Below, one piece after another: positions 54,122 to 62,578 of a stretch of DNA of 64,000 nucleotides (position 1 is the first letter of the stretch; every line of letters begins with the position of its first letter). Where the stretch lies: the NCBI RefSeq assembly GCF_000230895.2, contig NC_016604.1:5208001-5272000 (forward strand), in the 5' to 3' direction. The notes under the pieces were generated by a model. The model was not told the DNA's origin. It did not search any database and saw only the letters and a list, made by a program, of their open reading frames with translations. Both the position numbers and the translations under genes were made by a program. The DNA comes from Mycolicibacterium rhodesiae NBB3 (GTDB taxonomy: Bacteria > Actinomycetota > Actinomycetes > Mycobacteriales > Mycobacteriaceae).

Positions 54122-54889
54122 TCAACATCCCTTCCACTGCGGCGCGCGCTTCTCGCGGAACGCCGTCGGGCCTTCCTGCGCGTCGTCGCTCAGATAGACC
54201 GGCTCCCAGATCTCGTCGGCCAGGTCGTACGCGGCGGCGAGGTGGTGCTGCGCCGAGAGGTACACGGTGCGCTTGGACGCGAGCACCGATAGCGGAGCGT
54301 TCGCGGCGATGCTGAGCGCCAACCGCTGGGTACGCCCGCGCAACTGATCGGCCGGCACCACCTCGTTGACCAAGCCGACCTGGTGGGCGCGCTCGGCGGT
54401 GATCGGGTCGCCGGTCAGCAGGATCTGCATGGCAACGCGCGGGGGCACCAGCCACGACAGCGGTGTTGCCCACGGCGAACCGCGGCCGACCTTGACCTCG
54501 CTGACGGCGAAGGTCGCGTGTTCGGCAGCCACGACCAGGTCGCACTGCTGCGCGAGCAGGAAGCCCCCGGCGAACGCGACACCGTTGACGGCCGCGATCG
54601 TCGGCTTCGCGACGTCGATGTTGCGGCCGAACTGCGGAGCGAAGTCCTTCGGCGGCATCTTGAGCGCGTTCTGCGCCATCTCCTTCAAGTCCCCGCCGGC
54701 ACAGAACGCCTTATCCCCTGCGCCGGTGAGGACCAGCACCTTCGCCGCGTCGTCGTCGTTGAAGCGACGCACCGCGTCGAAAAGCCCCGTGCGCACAGCG
54801 TTGTTCAGCGCGTTGCGCGCCTCGGGGCGGTTGATCGTCAGCCAGGCCACGCTGTCGACGACCTCGTAGCGAATCGGTTGCTCGCCCAC
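54122..54889 (-). CDS. Enoyl-CoA hydratase/isomerase family protein
   Basis: A 255-residue crotonase-fold protein. The oxyanion-hole segments are KAFCAGGDLKEM and VNGVAFAGGFLLAQQCD; one catalytic-type Glu is kept in FAVSEVKVGRGSPW. Members hydrate or isomerise enoyl-CoA or act as lyases. In the terpene pathway the related AtuE hydrates isohexenylglutaconyl-CoA, so this is a reasonable but unproven counterpart. GTG 54889 has GGAGG upstream. Genes on both sides run in the same direction. Confidence 0.86.
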   Translation of the reverse strand: MGEQPIRYEVVDSVAWLTINRPEARNALNNAVRTGLFDAVRRFNDDDAAKVLVLTGAGDKAFCAGGDLKEMAQNALKMPPKDFAPQFGRNIDVAKPTIAAVNGVAFAGGFLLAQQCDLVVAAEHATFAVSEVKVGRGSPWATPLSWLVPPRVAMQILLTGDPITAERAHQVGLVNEVVPADQLRGRTQRLALSIAANAPLSVLASKRTVYLSAQHHLAAAYDLADEIWEPVYLSDDAQEGPTAFREKRAPQWKGC

Positions 54890-54933
54890 TGGGTCCTCCG
54901 TCCCTCAACGTCGCCCCGCATCTGAGCGGCAGT

Positions 54934-55404
54934 TCACCCCGGCACCTCGACGAACGGGTCGGCCAGCTCAACGGTGGCTTCACTCGGTACGCAGGGACCG
55001 TCCTCACTCGAGACGAGCAGTTCGAGGTCGACGAGGCGCCGCCCCGCGTCCTGCCGTTTGCCGACGACCTTGCCGCTCAGGGTCGCGGTCTGGCCCGGGT
55101 AGATCGACCGGATCATCGAGATTTTGCGGCGTCGGATGAGCGCGTCGGGTCCGGCCCATTCGTTGAGGCCGCGGTCGATGAAGCCATGGAAGAAGAGGGT
55201 TGACAGGTAGATCGTGCGCTGGCCCTGGCTGCGCGCGTAGTCGGGGTCGTGGTGACCGGGAAACCAGTCCCATGTCGAAGCCGCGTTCATGCAGATGCGC
55301 TTGTAGCTGATCTCGATCGAGACGGGCGTGAGGGTGTCGCCGACGGTGATGTCCTCGAACCGCACGGGGACGCGGACCATGCTGTGCTCGGTGGAGTCGT
55401 TCAT
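54934..55404 (-). CDS. MaoC-like hotdog-fold dehydratase
   Basis: A 156-residue hotdog-fold protein. The active-site stretch STWDWFPGHHDPDYARSQGQ has the Asp-His pair of MaoC/R-specific hydratases, then YLSTLFFHGFIDR. It probably works as a heterodimer with the overlapping FAS1-like gene, the way ChsH1 pairs with a second hotdog protein in steroid degradation. ATG 55404 overlaps the upstream stop as ATGA. It is 44 bases upstream of the crotonase gene. Confidence 0.8.
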   Translation of the reverse strand: MNDSTEHSMVRVPVRFEDITVGDTLTPVSIEISYKRICMNAASTWDWFPGHHDPDYARSQGQRTIYLSTLFFHGFIDRGLNEWAGPDALIRRRKISMIRSIYPGQTATLSGKVVGKRQDAGRRLVDLELLVSSEDGPCVPSEATVELADPFVEVPG

Positions 55405-55928
55405 GATGCGCCTTCACTATCGGCGGTGTCGTATCGGAAGAGCACGTTGGTGTTGCGGCCGATGACCTCACCGTGCTGGTCGGAGAAGGTGCTCACCGTG
55501 GTGATGAACACGCCGGTGCCCACCCGCGTCGTCTTCGGCTCGGAGATCGAGTCGACCTCTTCCACAATCGACACATGATCGCCCACCCGGGGCCGGCGTT
55601 CGAACTCCGTCGTCGTTGATGCGTTGATGATGTGGTGGCCGGGCAACGGGACGCTGAGCGCGAACATCATGTCCGCACGCGCTAGGTACTCGGGCACCCA
55701 CTGCGGCGCGAAGCCGAGGCTCATCAGCAGTCCGGGCGGGCAGTCCTCACCCTCCCAATAGCGGGGGTTCGCGTCCTCGACGAGCGAGCAGTAGTACAAC
55801 ACCATCGAGCGGTCGATCGGGAACCACGCACGCCGCGGTTCCGAGCGATGACCGATCCACGCCCGGCCCTCGTCGAAGGTCCCGAACGTCATGCCCAGGC
55901 CGGTGACGTCGCTCGTCGGCGCGCTCAC
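55401..55928 (-). CDS. FAS1-like dehydratase-domain protein
   Basis: A 175-residue protein with the N-terminal hotdog of the MaoC/FAS1 type (FPIDRSMVLYYCSLVEDANPRYW, then INASTTTEFERRPRVGDHVSIVEEV). These halves usually lack the catalytic pair and serve as structural partners of a MaoC half. GTG 55928 overlaps the preceding stop (GTGA), and its own stop overlaps the next ATG. This is the first of two such pairs in the operon. Confidence 0.78.
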   Translation of the reverse strand: MSAPTSDVTGLGMTFGTFDEGRAWIGHRSEPRRAWFPIDRSMVLYYCSLVEDANPRYWEGEDCPPGLLMSLGFAPQWVPEYLARADMMFALSVPLPGHHIINASTTTEFERRPRVGDHVSIVEEVDSISEPKTTRVGTGVFITTVSTFSDQHGEVIGRNTNVLFRYDTADSEGAS

Positions 55929-56350
55929 GAGGCCACCAGCACGACGGCGCTCCCCTTTATCGCGGGTTCGCCGGTCTGGCGCGTGACCACGAGTTCGAGG
56001 TCGGCCACCTGCTGCCCTCCGGCCTCACGCACGCCGGTGACCCTGCCGGCGAAGCTGAGCAGGTCACCGGGCCATACCTGACCGGTGAAACGGATGCCGA
56101 ACGAGCGGATGTTGGCCAGACCTACCCAGGCGGTCAGCCGCTGGGCGAGCACGCCGCCGTGCAGCAGTCCCATGCCGAACACACCGGGCATGCCGGCCGC
56201 GCGGGCGAACTCTTCGTCGTGGTGGATCGGGTTGAAGTCGCCGCCGGCGCCGGCGTAGCGAACGATGTGTGAGCGCGTCAGCGGGCCGAACTGTGAGGTC
56301 GGCATCTCGTCGCCGGCGGCCAACGCCACCGGTGCGGAGGATGTCGTCAT
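55925..56350 (-). CDS. MaoC-like hotdog-fold dehydratase
   Basis: A 141-residue hotdog protein with the MaoC signature YAGAGGDFNPIHHDEEFAR (catalytic Asp and His) and GMLLHGG-like GLLHGGVLAQRL. It is expected to add water across an enoyl-CoA with R stereochemistry. ATG 56350 overlaps the FAS1-like stop by four bases; longer readings are shadows. It forms the second hydratase pair with the 56347-56805 gene. Confidence 0.85.
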   Translation of the reverse strand: MTTSSAPVALAAGDEMPTSQFGPLTRSHIVRYAGAGGDFNPIHHDEEFARAAGMPGVFGMGLLHGGVLAQRLTAWVGLANIRSFGIRFTGQVWPGDLLSFAGRVTGVREAGGQQVADLELVVTRQTGEPAIKGSAVVLVAS

Positions 56351-56805
56351 TGGGTGGAGCCTCCGGTTTCGATCAAGACGTCGGTCTGGCGCACGACGAG
56401 CTCGTCGCGCTGATTGGTGAAGTCGGTCTCGATCGTGACCATTGTCATGGTGCCGCCGCGCTTGCCCTCGCGGCTGGTCACGTTCGACACCCGGCGCGTC
56501 TCGGTGAGCTCGTCGCCGACGAACACCGGCGCGAAATACTCCCAGCCGCACTCACCGTGCAGTACGCGTCGCAGGTCGAGCCCGAGGGCGCCGAACATGT
56601 CGTCGTCGGCGCGCCAGTGAGCCGAGGAGACGACGAAGGTCGGCGGAGCGGGGATCGCGCTGAAGCCGGCGGCCCGGGCGGCTGCGGCGTCCTGGTAGAT
56701 CGGGTCACGGTCGCCGAGCGAAAGCGCGAACTCGCGCACTTTGGACCGGTCGACGGGAAACGTGGTCCTCCCGAGCCGCGTCCCGATAAGCGAGGCGTCA
56801 GCCAC
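56347..56805 (-). CDS. FAS1-like dehydratase-domain protein
   Basis: A 152-residue hotdog protein: TFPVDRSKVREFALSLGDRD, then FSAIPAPPTFVVSS and LHGECGWEYFAPVFVGDEL, the mycobacterial HadA/HadC-like pattern. It lacks the catalytic Asp-His pair and is likely the partner of the MaoC gene that follows with a four-base overlap. GTG 56805 is chosen for GAAGG eight bases upstream and overlaps the LLM stop by eight bases; GTG 56814 is close behind. Confidence 0.78.
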   Translation of the reverse strand: MADASLIGTRLGRTTFPVDRSKVREFALSLGDRDPIYQDAAAARAAGFSAIPAPPTFVVSSAHWRADDDMFGALGLDLRRVLHGECGWEYFAPVFVGDELTETRRVSNVTSREGKRGGTMTMVTIETDFTNQRDELVVRQTDVLIETGGSTQ

Positions 56806-57841
56806 TCTGGTCACCTTCCCCGCCGGCGAAGGCCGGCGCACAATCGCGGATGAGGCTGCCAATGTTCTCGGCGATGCGTTCGGGCGCGAGGCCAATCGAG
56901 GGTGAGTAGAGAACGATGTGGTCCAGCACGCCCTCATAGCGGCGCAGCCCGTCGCGGACCTCGGCGGCGGTGCCGGCCACAGCCATCGCGTCGATCATGT
57001 CGTCGGTGACCGCGGCGAACATGGCCGGCAGGTCACGCCGCGCGAACGCGTCGCGGATGGCCGCCCCCTGCGCGGCGAAACCGCTCACATCGAGAACGGG
57101 CTCGTAGGTCTTCACCGAGGAGTAGAACGCGATCTGCTGCGCGGCCTCACGACGCGCGATCTGCGGGTCGTCGTGCACCGCGCAGATGACCATCGAGACG
57201 ATCTCAACGTCGGCGGGATCGCGTCCGGCCCGCTCCGCACCGCGCACGACGGCTGGGCGGGCGACCTCCTCGACGTAAGCCGTGGTGAACAGCGGATGAC
57301 CAGCCAACCCGTCGGCCACGCGCCCGGCCACCTCGCACATCCGCGGACGCACGCCCGCGGTGATGATCGGGATCGCTCGCTTCGGCGGCGCGACGTCGCC
57401 GGTCGGGACGAGATTCATCCGGTAGAAGCGACCCTCGTGGCGCACTGGGCCCTCGTGCAGGTTCCAGATCCGACGCACGAGCGGGACCAACTCCTCCATG
57501 CGCAGAGCGGGAGCGGAGGTGTCCTCCACGCCGTGCCAGTCGCTCATCATGCGGCGTGTGCCGTTGCCGAGCCCGAGCACGACGCGCCCGCCGGAGAGCT
57601 CGTCGAGGTCGCGCGCCTCTGTGGCGAGCACGAGCGGGCTGCGCCCGACGCCGTACAGGATCGACGACCCGATGCGGCAGCGCTTTGTGCGCGCGGCCAT
57701 CGCGGCCATCGAGATCGAGCCGGAGCGCGAGTAGAACTCCGAGGCCCAGGCGGCGTCGAAGCCGGCGAGATCGGCAGCCTCGGCGGTCTCGACGAGGGTG
57801 GCCAAGTCCGCGCCGAGCACCGAGACGCCGTACGTGCTCAC
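56798..57841 (-). CDS. LLM-class F420-dependent oxidoreductase
   Basis: A 347-residue luciferase-like TIM-barrel protein. Typical segments are AADLAGFDAAWASEFYSRSG near the N-terminus, the ILYGVGRSPLVLATEARDLDELSGGRVVLGLGNG block and IPIITAGVRPRMCEVAGRVADG. Mycobacterial members mostly use F420 rather than FMN; the cofactor is inferred from family. It could reduce or oxidise a CoA-bound intermediate. GTG 57841 overlaps the DUF35 stop by four bases. Confidence 0.82.
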   Translation of the reverse strand: MSTYGVSVLGADLATLVETAEAADLAGFDAAWASEFYSRSGSISMAAMAARTKRCRIGSSILYGVGRSPLVLATEARDLDELSGGRVVLGLGNGTRRMMSDWHGVEDTSAPALRMEELVPLVRRIWNLHEGPVRHEGRFYRMNLVPTGDVAPPKRAIPIITAGVRPRMCEVAGRVADGLAGHPLFTTAYVEEVARPAVVRGAERAGRDPADVEIVSMVICAVHDDPQIARREAAQQIAFYSSVKTYEPVLDVSGFAAQGAAIRDAFARRDLPAMFAAVTDDMIDAMAVAGTAAEVRDGLRRYEGVLDHIVLYSPSIGLAPERIAENIGSLIRDCAPAFAGGEGDQSG

Positions 57842-58275
57842 GACGCCGCCGGCCCGAATCGGACCAGCCCAAAATTGTCGTTCACCCGCTCGAACACCGC
57901 GCGCACTCGCGCGCCGATGACGACGTCATCGGGGGCCACGCCCTCGAGACTGGCCAACAACTGCGGCCCCTCGTCCAGACGAACGAGCACGACCACGTAC
58001 GGCTCGCTGCGCGGGAACGAGTCCCACGGGGGGCGGTACACCGGCGCGAAACTGACGATCTCACCAGTACCCGCCGCGGTCTCCCAGGCCAACTCACCGT
58101 CATGGCAGACGGGACACACGAGCCGCGGGTAGAGGAACGGGTGGCCGTTCGCGCACCGCTGGAAAACGAGTACGCCGCGGGCCGCCGCTGCGAAGTAGGG
58201 CCGGTTGACATCGGTCAGCGGCGGCAGCGCCTCAGGATCGTGCAGACCGTCGAGGGAACTCGAAGCTGCGGTCAT
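57838..58275 (-). CDS. DUF35 OB-fold/zinc-ribbon protein
   Basis: A 145-residue protein. A zinc-ribbon is visible in QRCANGHPFLYPRLVCPVCHDG, followed by an OB-fold (GEIVSFAPVYRPPWDSFP, VVIGARVRAVFERVN). DUF35 proteins bind CoA esters and pair with thiolase-like partners; in cholesterol side-chain degradation a DUF35 domain is needed for the Ltp2 retro-aldolase. ATG 58275 overlaps the thiolase stop (ATGA), so the pair is made together. Confidence 0.85.
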   Translation of the reverse strand: MTAASSSLDGLHDPEALPPLTDVNRPYFAAAARGVLVFQRCANGHPFLYPRLVCPVCHDGELAWETAAGTGEIVSFAPVYRPPWDSFPRSEPYVVVLVRLDEGPQLLASLEGVAPDDVVIGARVRAVFERVNDNFGLVRFGPAAS

Positions 58276-59438
58276 GACGCTCCCTCCATCACCATGCTGA
58301 CGTGACTGCACAGCATCGAGCCGTAGCTGTGCACGAACGCGGTATCCGCCCCGAGCACCTGACGGCCCTCGGCGCGACCGGACAGCTGCCAGTAACCCTC
58401 AAGGATCTGCGAGATGCCAGAGGAGGTCCCGGTGTGCCCGAACCGGATCAGGCCGCCGTCGGTGTTCACCGGCAGGTCGCCGCCCGGATCAGCGCGCCCG
58501 TCACGGTAGAAATCGCCTGCCCCGCCGGGCTTCACGAAGCCCACCTCCTCCAGGATCATCGCCGGGTTGGAGGCGAAGGCGTCGTAGAGCAGAGCGATGT
58601 CGACGTCGGCCGGCGCCCGTCCGGAGCGCTCGAAGGCCATCGGACCCGAACGGGCGGCCCCGGTGCGACCCGGCCGGGCCAGCGAGGTCAGGAAGCCGTG
58701 GGTGTGACCCTCTCCAAAGCCGAGCAGGTGTACCGGCCGGTGCTTGCCCTCGCGGGCCCGGCGGGCCGAGCCCAGCACCAGCGCGCCACCACCCTCACAA
58801 GGAATCGAACAGTGGTAGAAGTGGAACGGCCCAGCGATCGGCCGGGACGACAGCACGTCTTCCACACTCAGGCGTTGCGAGCGGTGCGCGATCGCCGCGG
58901 GGTTCAACGCCGCCCACCGGTCCTGCGACGCGGTGACCTCGGCGATGTCCGCCTTGCCCTGTCCTGTCTCGTGCATCCAGGCCTGCGCGATCAAGCCGTA
59001 GAGCGCCGGCACGGACGGTCCGTAGGGCATCTCGAACGCGTGGTCGCACACCAGCGCCATCAGTTCGCGCCCGCCATCGCGGATCGGCGGAAACTTGCCC
59101 GCCGACACGACCAGCACCGTATCGGCCTCGCCCCGGGCGATGACGTTACTCGCCATGCGCGTCATGGCCAGATGAGTCCCGCCGCCAAGCTGACAGGTCA
59201 TCTGAAGTTTCAGGTTGTGCAGCCCAAGGTAGTCCATGAGGTCCTCGGACAGGAAGACCGAGCCCTCGTCCGTCATCGGCCCAGCGCACACCAGGCCGTC
59301 GACCTCGTCCGGGACCACCCCTGCGTCGGCGAGAGCCGCGACCGCGGCGCGCACATGCAATTCAGTGGAGGTGTATGGAACGTTTCTTCCTGGACTAAGT
59401 TCGGCGGCACCGATGATGGCCGGCTGGTCGTGTGACAT
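58272..59438 (-). CDS. Thiolase-like lipid-transfer protein (possible acyl-CoA retro-aldolase)
   Basis: A 388-residue thiolase-fold protein that heads the leftward operon. The N-terminal half has LQMTCQLGGGTHLAMTRM at the place of the thiolase nucleophile; the C-terminal half has YHCSIPCEGGGALVL and IRFGHTGTSSG. The strict HP and CxG triads of biosynthetic thiolases are modified, as in the SCP-x/Ltp group. Beside a DUF35 gene this points to carbon-carbon cleavage of a beta-hydroxyacyl-CoA (retro-aldol) or thiolysis. ATG 59438 has AGGAG five bases upstream. Confidence 0.85.
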   Translation of the reverse strand: MSHDQPAIIGAAELSPGRNVPYTSTELHVRAAVAALADAGVVPDEVDGLVCAGPMTDEGSVFLSEDLMDYLGLHNLKLQMTCQLGGGTHLAMTRMASNVIARGEADTVLVVSAGKFPPIRDGGRELMALVCDHAFEMPYGPSVPALYGLIAQAWMHETGQGKADIAEVTASQDRWAALNPAAIAHRSQRLSVEDVLSSRPIAGPFHFYHCSIPCEGGGALVLGSARRAREGKHRPVHLLGFGEGHTHGFLTSLARPGRTGAARSGPMAFERSGRAPADVDIALLYDAFASNPAMILEEVGFVKPGGAGDFYRDGRADPGGDLPVNTDGGLIRFGHTGTSSGISQILEGYWQLSGRAEGRQVLGADTAFVHSYGSMLCSHVSMVMEGAS

Positions 59439-59718
59439 CCGGGCTCCTCTCGACCACGCGTTCAACGCCGGCCCCGACGTGAACGACGGTTAGCATAGCG
59501 TGCCCAGCGGTCCGAGTCACCCCCGCCCGCACCCGCCGCTAGCGCGGTATGAATAATCTGGAAAGTCGTTGCGCCTCTTCCCAAGAGGGCGCCGGGATGA
59601 CCGAAACCCGCGCCGCTCGTGTCGTTTCTCGACGCTGTCCAGGTGACAGACGCGGCCGATCGTGAAGCCCGCTGGTTCCGGTGGGCGCCCGGCGCACGCC
59701 GGGCGGATCAATGCGCGC
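59439..59718. other. Noncoding spacer between thiolase operon and AraC gene
   Basis: About 280 bases with no supported gene. It should contain the promoter of the thiolase-to-AtuA operon. I see no clear palindrome. Confidence 0.5.
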
Positions 59719-60723
59719 TCAGTCGCGCGTTTTTCTGAAGTGGCGCGGTGAACGACCGGTCCACCGTTTGAAGGCATGTGTGAAGTTCGTGAGGTCCGCG
59801 TACCCGAGTTCTGCCGCGATCTCGCTTACAGACACCGAGCTGTCGAGAAGTCGCAGAATTGCTCGCTCCTGCAAGAACGACTGACGTAATTCGCGAAAGG
59901 TGGTCCCCTCTTCGCTGAGGCGCCGCTTCAACGTGCTCGGGGATATCGAGAGCTCGCCCGCCGTCCGGCTAATGTTCGATTGTCCGGGATCTTTCTCCAG
60001 CAGATCCCTTACTTTTTCGGAGAACGACGTGTCACGTCGTTGATCGAGAGTTCGCTGCAAATCGGTGACGGCAATCCGATACGCAACAGGATCGGAGAAT
60101 CGACAGACCTCCTCGAGCGTAGCCGCGGGAACGTGGACGAACGAGCTGGGGGCGCCGAAGAAGATCCGACCCGCCAACACTTCTTCATGAAGAACCCACG
60201 ACTCCGGCGCTGAATGACTCAGATGCAGTTCAATATTCGGTACGGCACCCGCGAGCATGTCGAGCAGACGCAGCAGCGCCAGCCCACCGTAGGTGACGGC
60301 CAGGCAGTTCAGGCCAGCGTCACCTGTGCGACCGGTGAGCCCGATCGTGAGGCCGCGTTCAGTCGAATGGAACGACGGGCTGAGGGCTGTTGTGATCACC
60401 GGCAGATAAGCAAGCAACTCAACAACCTCGGCTACCGAGCCCGCGCTGACCAAGGGAACACTGAGTGCCCCAAAGGACGTCAGTTTGGCGTGTTCGGCGA
60501 ACGCGAAACCCAGACGGGTTCCCTGATCACAATCGAAATCGGGGTATATCTCCCTGAACCACCGTAAGGGGACCTGCGCGTCGCGCCCCACCAACATCGA
60601 CTCGGTGACGTGGTCGCGAACCATGAGGCTGCGGAGCGCATTGCTTGCGTCATGCCCCAGCGCCTCGCTGTCCAGCATCTGCAGGAAAGCAAGCGCTGGC
60701 ATACCCGAGTCGTCGAGTTTCAC
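59719..60723 (-). CDS. AraC-family regulator (VirS/ArgR2-like)
   Basis: A 334-residue regulator. The N-terminal two thirds form an Arabinose_bd-type ligand domain (LGFAFAEHAKLTSFGALSVPL). The C-terminal AraC DNA-binding domain has both helix-turn-helix units (SRTAGELSISPSTLKRRL and VSEIAAELGYADLTNFTHAF) and ends FKRWTGRSPRHFRKTRD. VirS, regulator of the M. tuberculosis mymA operon, belongs to the same group. Divergent position relative to the ferredoxin-P450 genes makes it their probable activator, perhaps responding to an alkane or fatty acid. GTG 60723 follows AGGAGG. Confidence 0.88.
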   Translation of the reverse strand: MKLDDSGMPALAFLQMLDSEALGHDASNALRSLMVRDHVTESMLVGRDAQVPLRWFREIYPDFDCDQGTRLGFAFAEHAKLTSFGALSVPLVSAGSVAEVVELLAYLPVITTALSPSFHSTERGLTIGLTGRTGDAGLNCLAVTYGGLALLRLLDMLAGAVPNIELHLSHSAPESWVLHEEVLAGRIFFGAPSSFVHVPAATLEEVCRFSDPVAYRIAVTDLQRTLDQRRDTSFSEKVRDLLEKDPGQSNISRTAGELSISPSTLKRRLSEEGTTFRELRQSFLQERAILRLLDSSVSVSEIAAELGYADLTNFTHAFKRWTGRSPRHFRKTRD

Positions 60724-60838
60724 GTGCCTCCTTGCGCGTGAGCTAAAAACACAACTCTTTGAGTTCTACGAGACTAGCGACGCTGGTCACGCGCGACAAC
60801 ACTAATTACGAGGAGTTCGAGATTGAGGAGAGTTAACC
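60724..60838. promoter_or_regulatory. Divergent promoter region between AraC regulator and ferredoxin-P450 operon
   Basis: 115 bases that must hold both promoters. A small perfect inverted repeat AACTC-TTT-GAGTT lies at 60753-60765, and GAGGAG precedes the ferredoxin ATG. AraC-type sites are usually direct repeats, which I could not identify with confidence. Confidence 0.45.
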
Positions 60839-61159
60839 ATGGCAGTCGTCACCTTCGTCTCTCATGATGGCGAGAAGTACGAAGCCCCCTTGACCGAGGG
60901 GCAGTCCTTAATGCAGATCGCGGTCAACAACGCGGTGCCCGGCATCGACGGCGATTGTGGAGGGGAAGCCGCCTGCGGAACGTGCCACGTGATCGTCGCT
61001 CCCGAGTGGTCGGACACCGTGGGTCTCTGCGGCGCCAACGAAGAGGAGATGCTCGCGATGAACCCTGAGCGTCAGCCGACGTCGAGGCTGTCTTGCCAGA
61101 TGGCCGCCTCCAAGGCATGGGATGGCTTGACGGTCGAGCTACCCGAATTCCAGCTCTGA
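60839..61159 (+). CDS. [2Fe-2S] ferredoxin (putidaredoxin type)
   Basis: A 106-residue electron carrier. Iron-sulfur cysteines are visible in CGGEAACGTCHV and the fourth in TSRLSCQMA, the spacing of adrenodoxin/putidaredoxin-like proteins, with an N-terminal ubiquitin-like strand (AVVTFVSHDGEKYEAPL). It passes electrons from the ferredoxin reductase encoded two genes downstream to the P450. ATG 60839 has GAGGAG upstream. First gene of a three-gene operon. Confidence 0.93.
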   Translation: MAVVTFVSHDGEKYEAPLTEGQSLMQIAVNNAVPGIDGDCGGEAACGTCHVIVAPEWSDTVGLCGANEEEMLAMNPERQPTSRLSCQMAASKAWDGLTVELPEFQL

Positions 61160-61189
61160 AACAACGTCATGAATTTGGAGGGACGAAAT

Positions 61190-62578
61190 ATGAGTATTCC
61201 CGCGACAGTGACCGCCAAAGCCCAGTCTGCCGTGCCTTTGGAGCTGCAAATCCGCGGCGCACACCTGTACGACAAGACACGCCGGTGGGTAACCGGCGCC
61301 AATGGTAAGAAGATCTTCACCGAGACCCCTATTCCCCCGGTCGAGGACGTCGATATCGCCGACATCGATCTCAGCAACCCGTTCCTCTACCGCCAAGGCC
61401 GCTGGAAGTCCTACTTCGAACGCGTGCGCAACGAGGCGCCGGTGCATTACCAGGCCAACAGTCCGTTCGGCCCGTTCTGGTCGGTGACCCGCCACGCGGA
61501 CATCATCGCCGTCGACAAGAACCACGAGGCTTTCTCCGCAGAGCCGTTCATCATCATCGGGAGACCCCCCCGCTTTTTGGACATCGCCATGTTCATCGCG
61601 ATGGACCCGCCACAACACGACCTGCAGCGAGCTTCCGTCCAAGGGGTTGTCGCGCCGAAGAACCTGCGCGAGATGGAGGGGCTGATCCGCTCGCGTGTCC
61701 AGGAAGTGCTGGACAATCTACCGGTGGATCAGCCGTTCAATTGGGTGCACCACGTCTCCATCGAGCTGACAGCGCGCATGCTCGCGACCCTGCTGGACTT
61801 CCCGTACGAGCAGCGGCACAAGCTCGTGGAATGGTCGGACCTCGCCACCTCCATGGAGCAAGCCAATGGTGGTCCTTCCGACAACGACAGAGTGTTTCGT
61901 GGCATGGTCGACATGGCTAAGGGACTCAGCGCTCTCTGGCATGACAAGGCGGCCCGTACCGCCAACGGGGAGCAACCGGGCTTCGATCTGATCACGATGC
62001 TGCAGGCCAACGAGGACACGAAGGATCTCATCGACCGCCCGATGGAGTTCCTCGGCAATTTGGTATTGCTGATCGTCGGGGGAAACGACACGACTCGCAA
62101 CTCGATGAGCGGAGGGGTTCTCGCCTTGAACCAGTTCCCCGATCAGTTCGAGAAGTTGAAGGCGAACCCTGACCTGATTCCCAACATGGTATCCGAGATC
62201 ATTCGCTGGCAGACTCCGTTGGCGTACATGCGCCGAGTCGCGAAAAAAGACATCATGTTGAACGGGCAATTCATCCGCAAGGGCGACAAGGTCGTGATGT
62301 GGTACGCCTCTGGTAACCGCGATGAGCGTGTCTTCGAGCGGGCCGATGAGTTGATCATCGATAGGAGCAACGCCCGCAATCACATCTCGTTCGGGTTCGG
62401 CGTGCACAGGTGTATGGGAAACCGACTTGCTGAGTTGCAGCTTCGAATCCTGTGGGAGGAATTGCTCCCTCGCTTTGAGAACATCGAGGTGGTCGGCGAA
62501 CCCGAGTATGTGCAATCGAATTTCGTCAGGGGTATCAGCAAGCTGATGGTTCGCCTCACTCCCAGGCCGAGTGCATGA
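61190..62578 (+). CDS. CYP153-like cytochrome P450 (alkane hydroxylase type)
   Basis: A 462-residue P450 closely resembling CYP153A6 of Mycobacterium HXN-1500 in my memory: shared blocks are FWSVTRHADIIAVD, LLIVGGNDTTRNSMSGG (I-helix oxygen site), SEIIRWQTPLAYMRR (ExxR) and the haem motif FGFGVHRCMGNRLAELQL. CYP153 enzymes hydroxylate the terminal carbon of medium-chain alkanes and fatty compounds. The N-terminus is about 35 residues longer than CYP153A6. ATG 61190 follows GGAGGG; its stop overlaps the reductase ATG. Assignment to subfamily is uncertain. Confidence 0.88.
   Translation: MSIPATVTAKAQSAVPLELQIRGAHLYDKTRRWVTGANGKKIFTETPIPPVEDVDIADIDLSNPFLYRQGRWKSYFERVRNEAPVHYQANSPFGPFWSVTRHADIIAVDKNHEAFSAEPFIIIGRPPRFLDIAMFIAMDPPQHDLQRASVQGVVAPKNLREMEGLIRSRVQEVLDNLPVDQPFNWVHHVSIELTARMLATLLDFPYEQRHKLVEWSDLATSMEQANGGPSDNDRVFRGMVDMAKGLSALWHDKAARTANGEQPGFDLITMLQANEDTKDLIDRPMEFLGNLVLLIVGGNDTTRNSMSGGVLALNQFPDQFEKLKANPDLIPNMVSEIIRWQTPLAYMRRVAKKDIMLNGQFIRKGDKVVMWYASGNRDERVFERADELIIDRSNARNHISFGFGVHRCMGNRLAELQLRILWEELLPRFENIEVVGEPEYVQSNFVRGISKLMVRLTPRPSA

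Noticed and set aside
58302..59435. 377-codon plus-strand frame opposite the thiolase
   Set aside because: Shadow of the thiolase gene, which has AGGAG and thiolase motifs.
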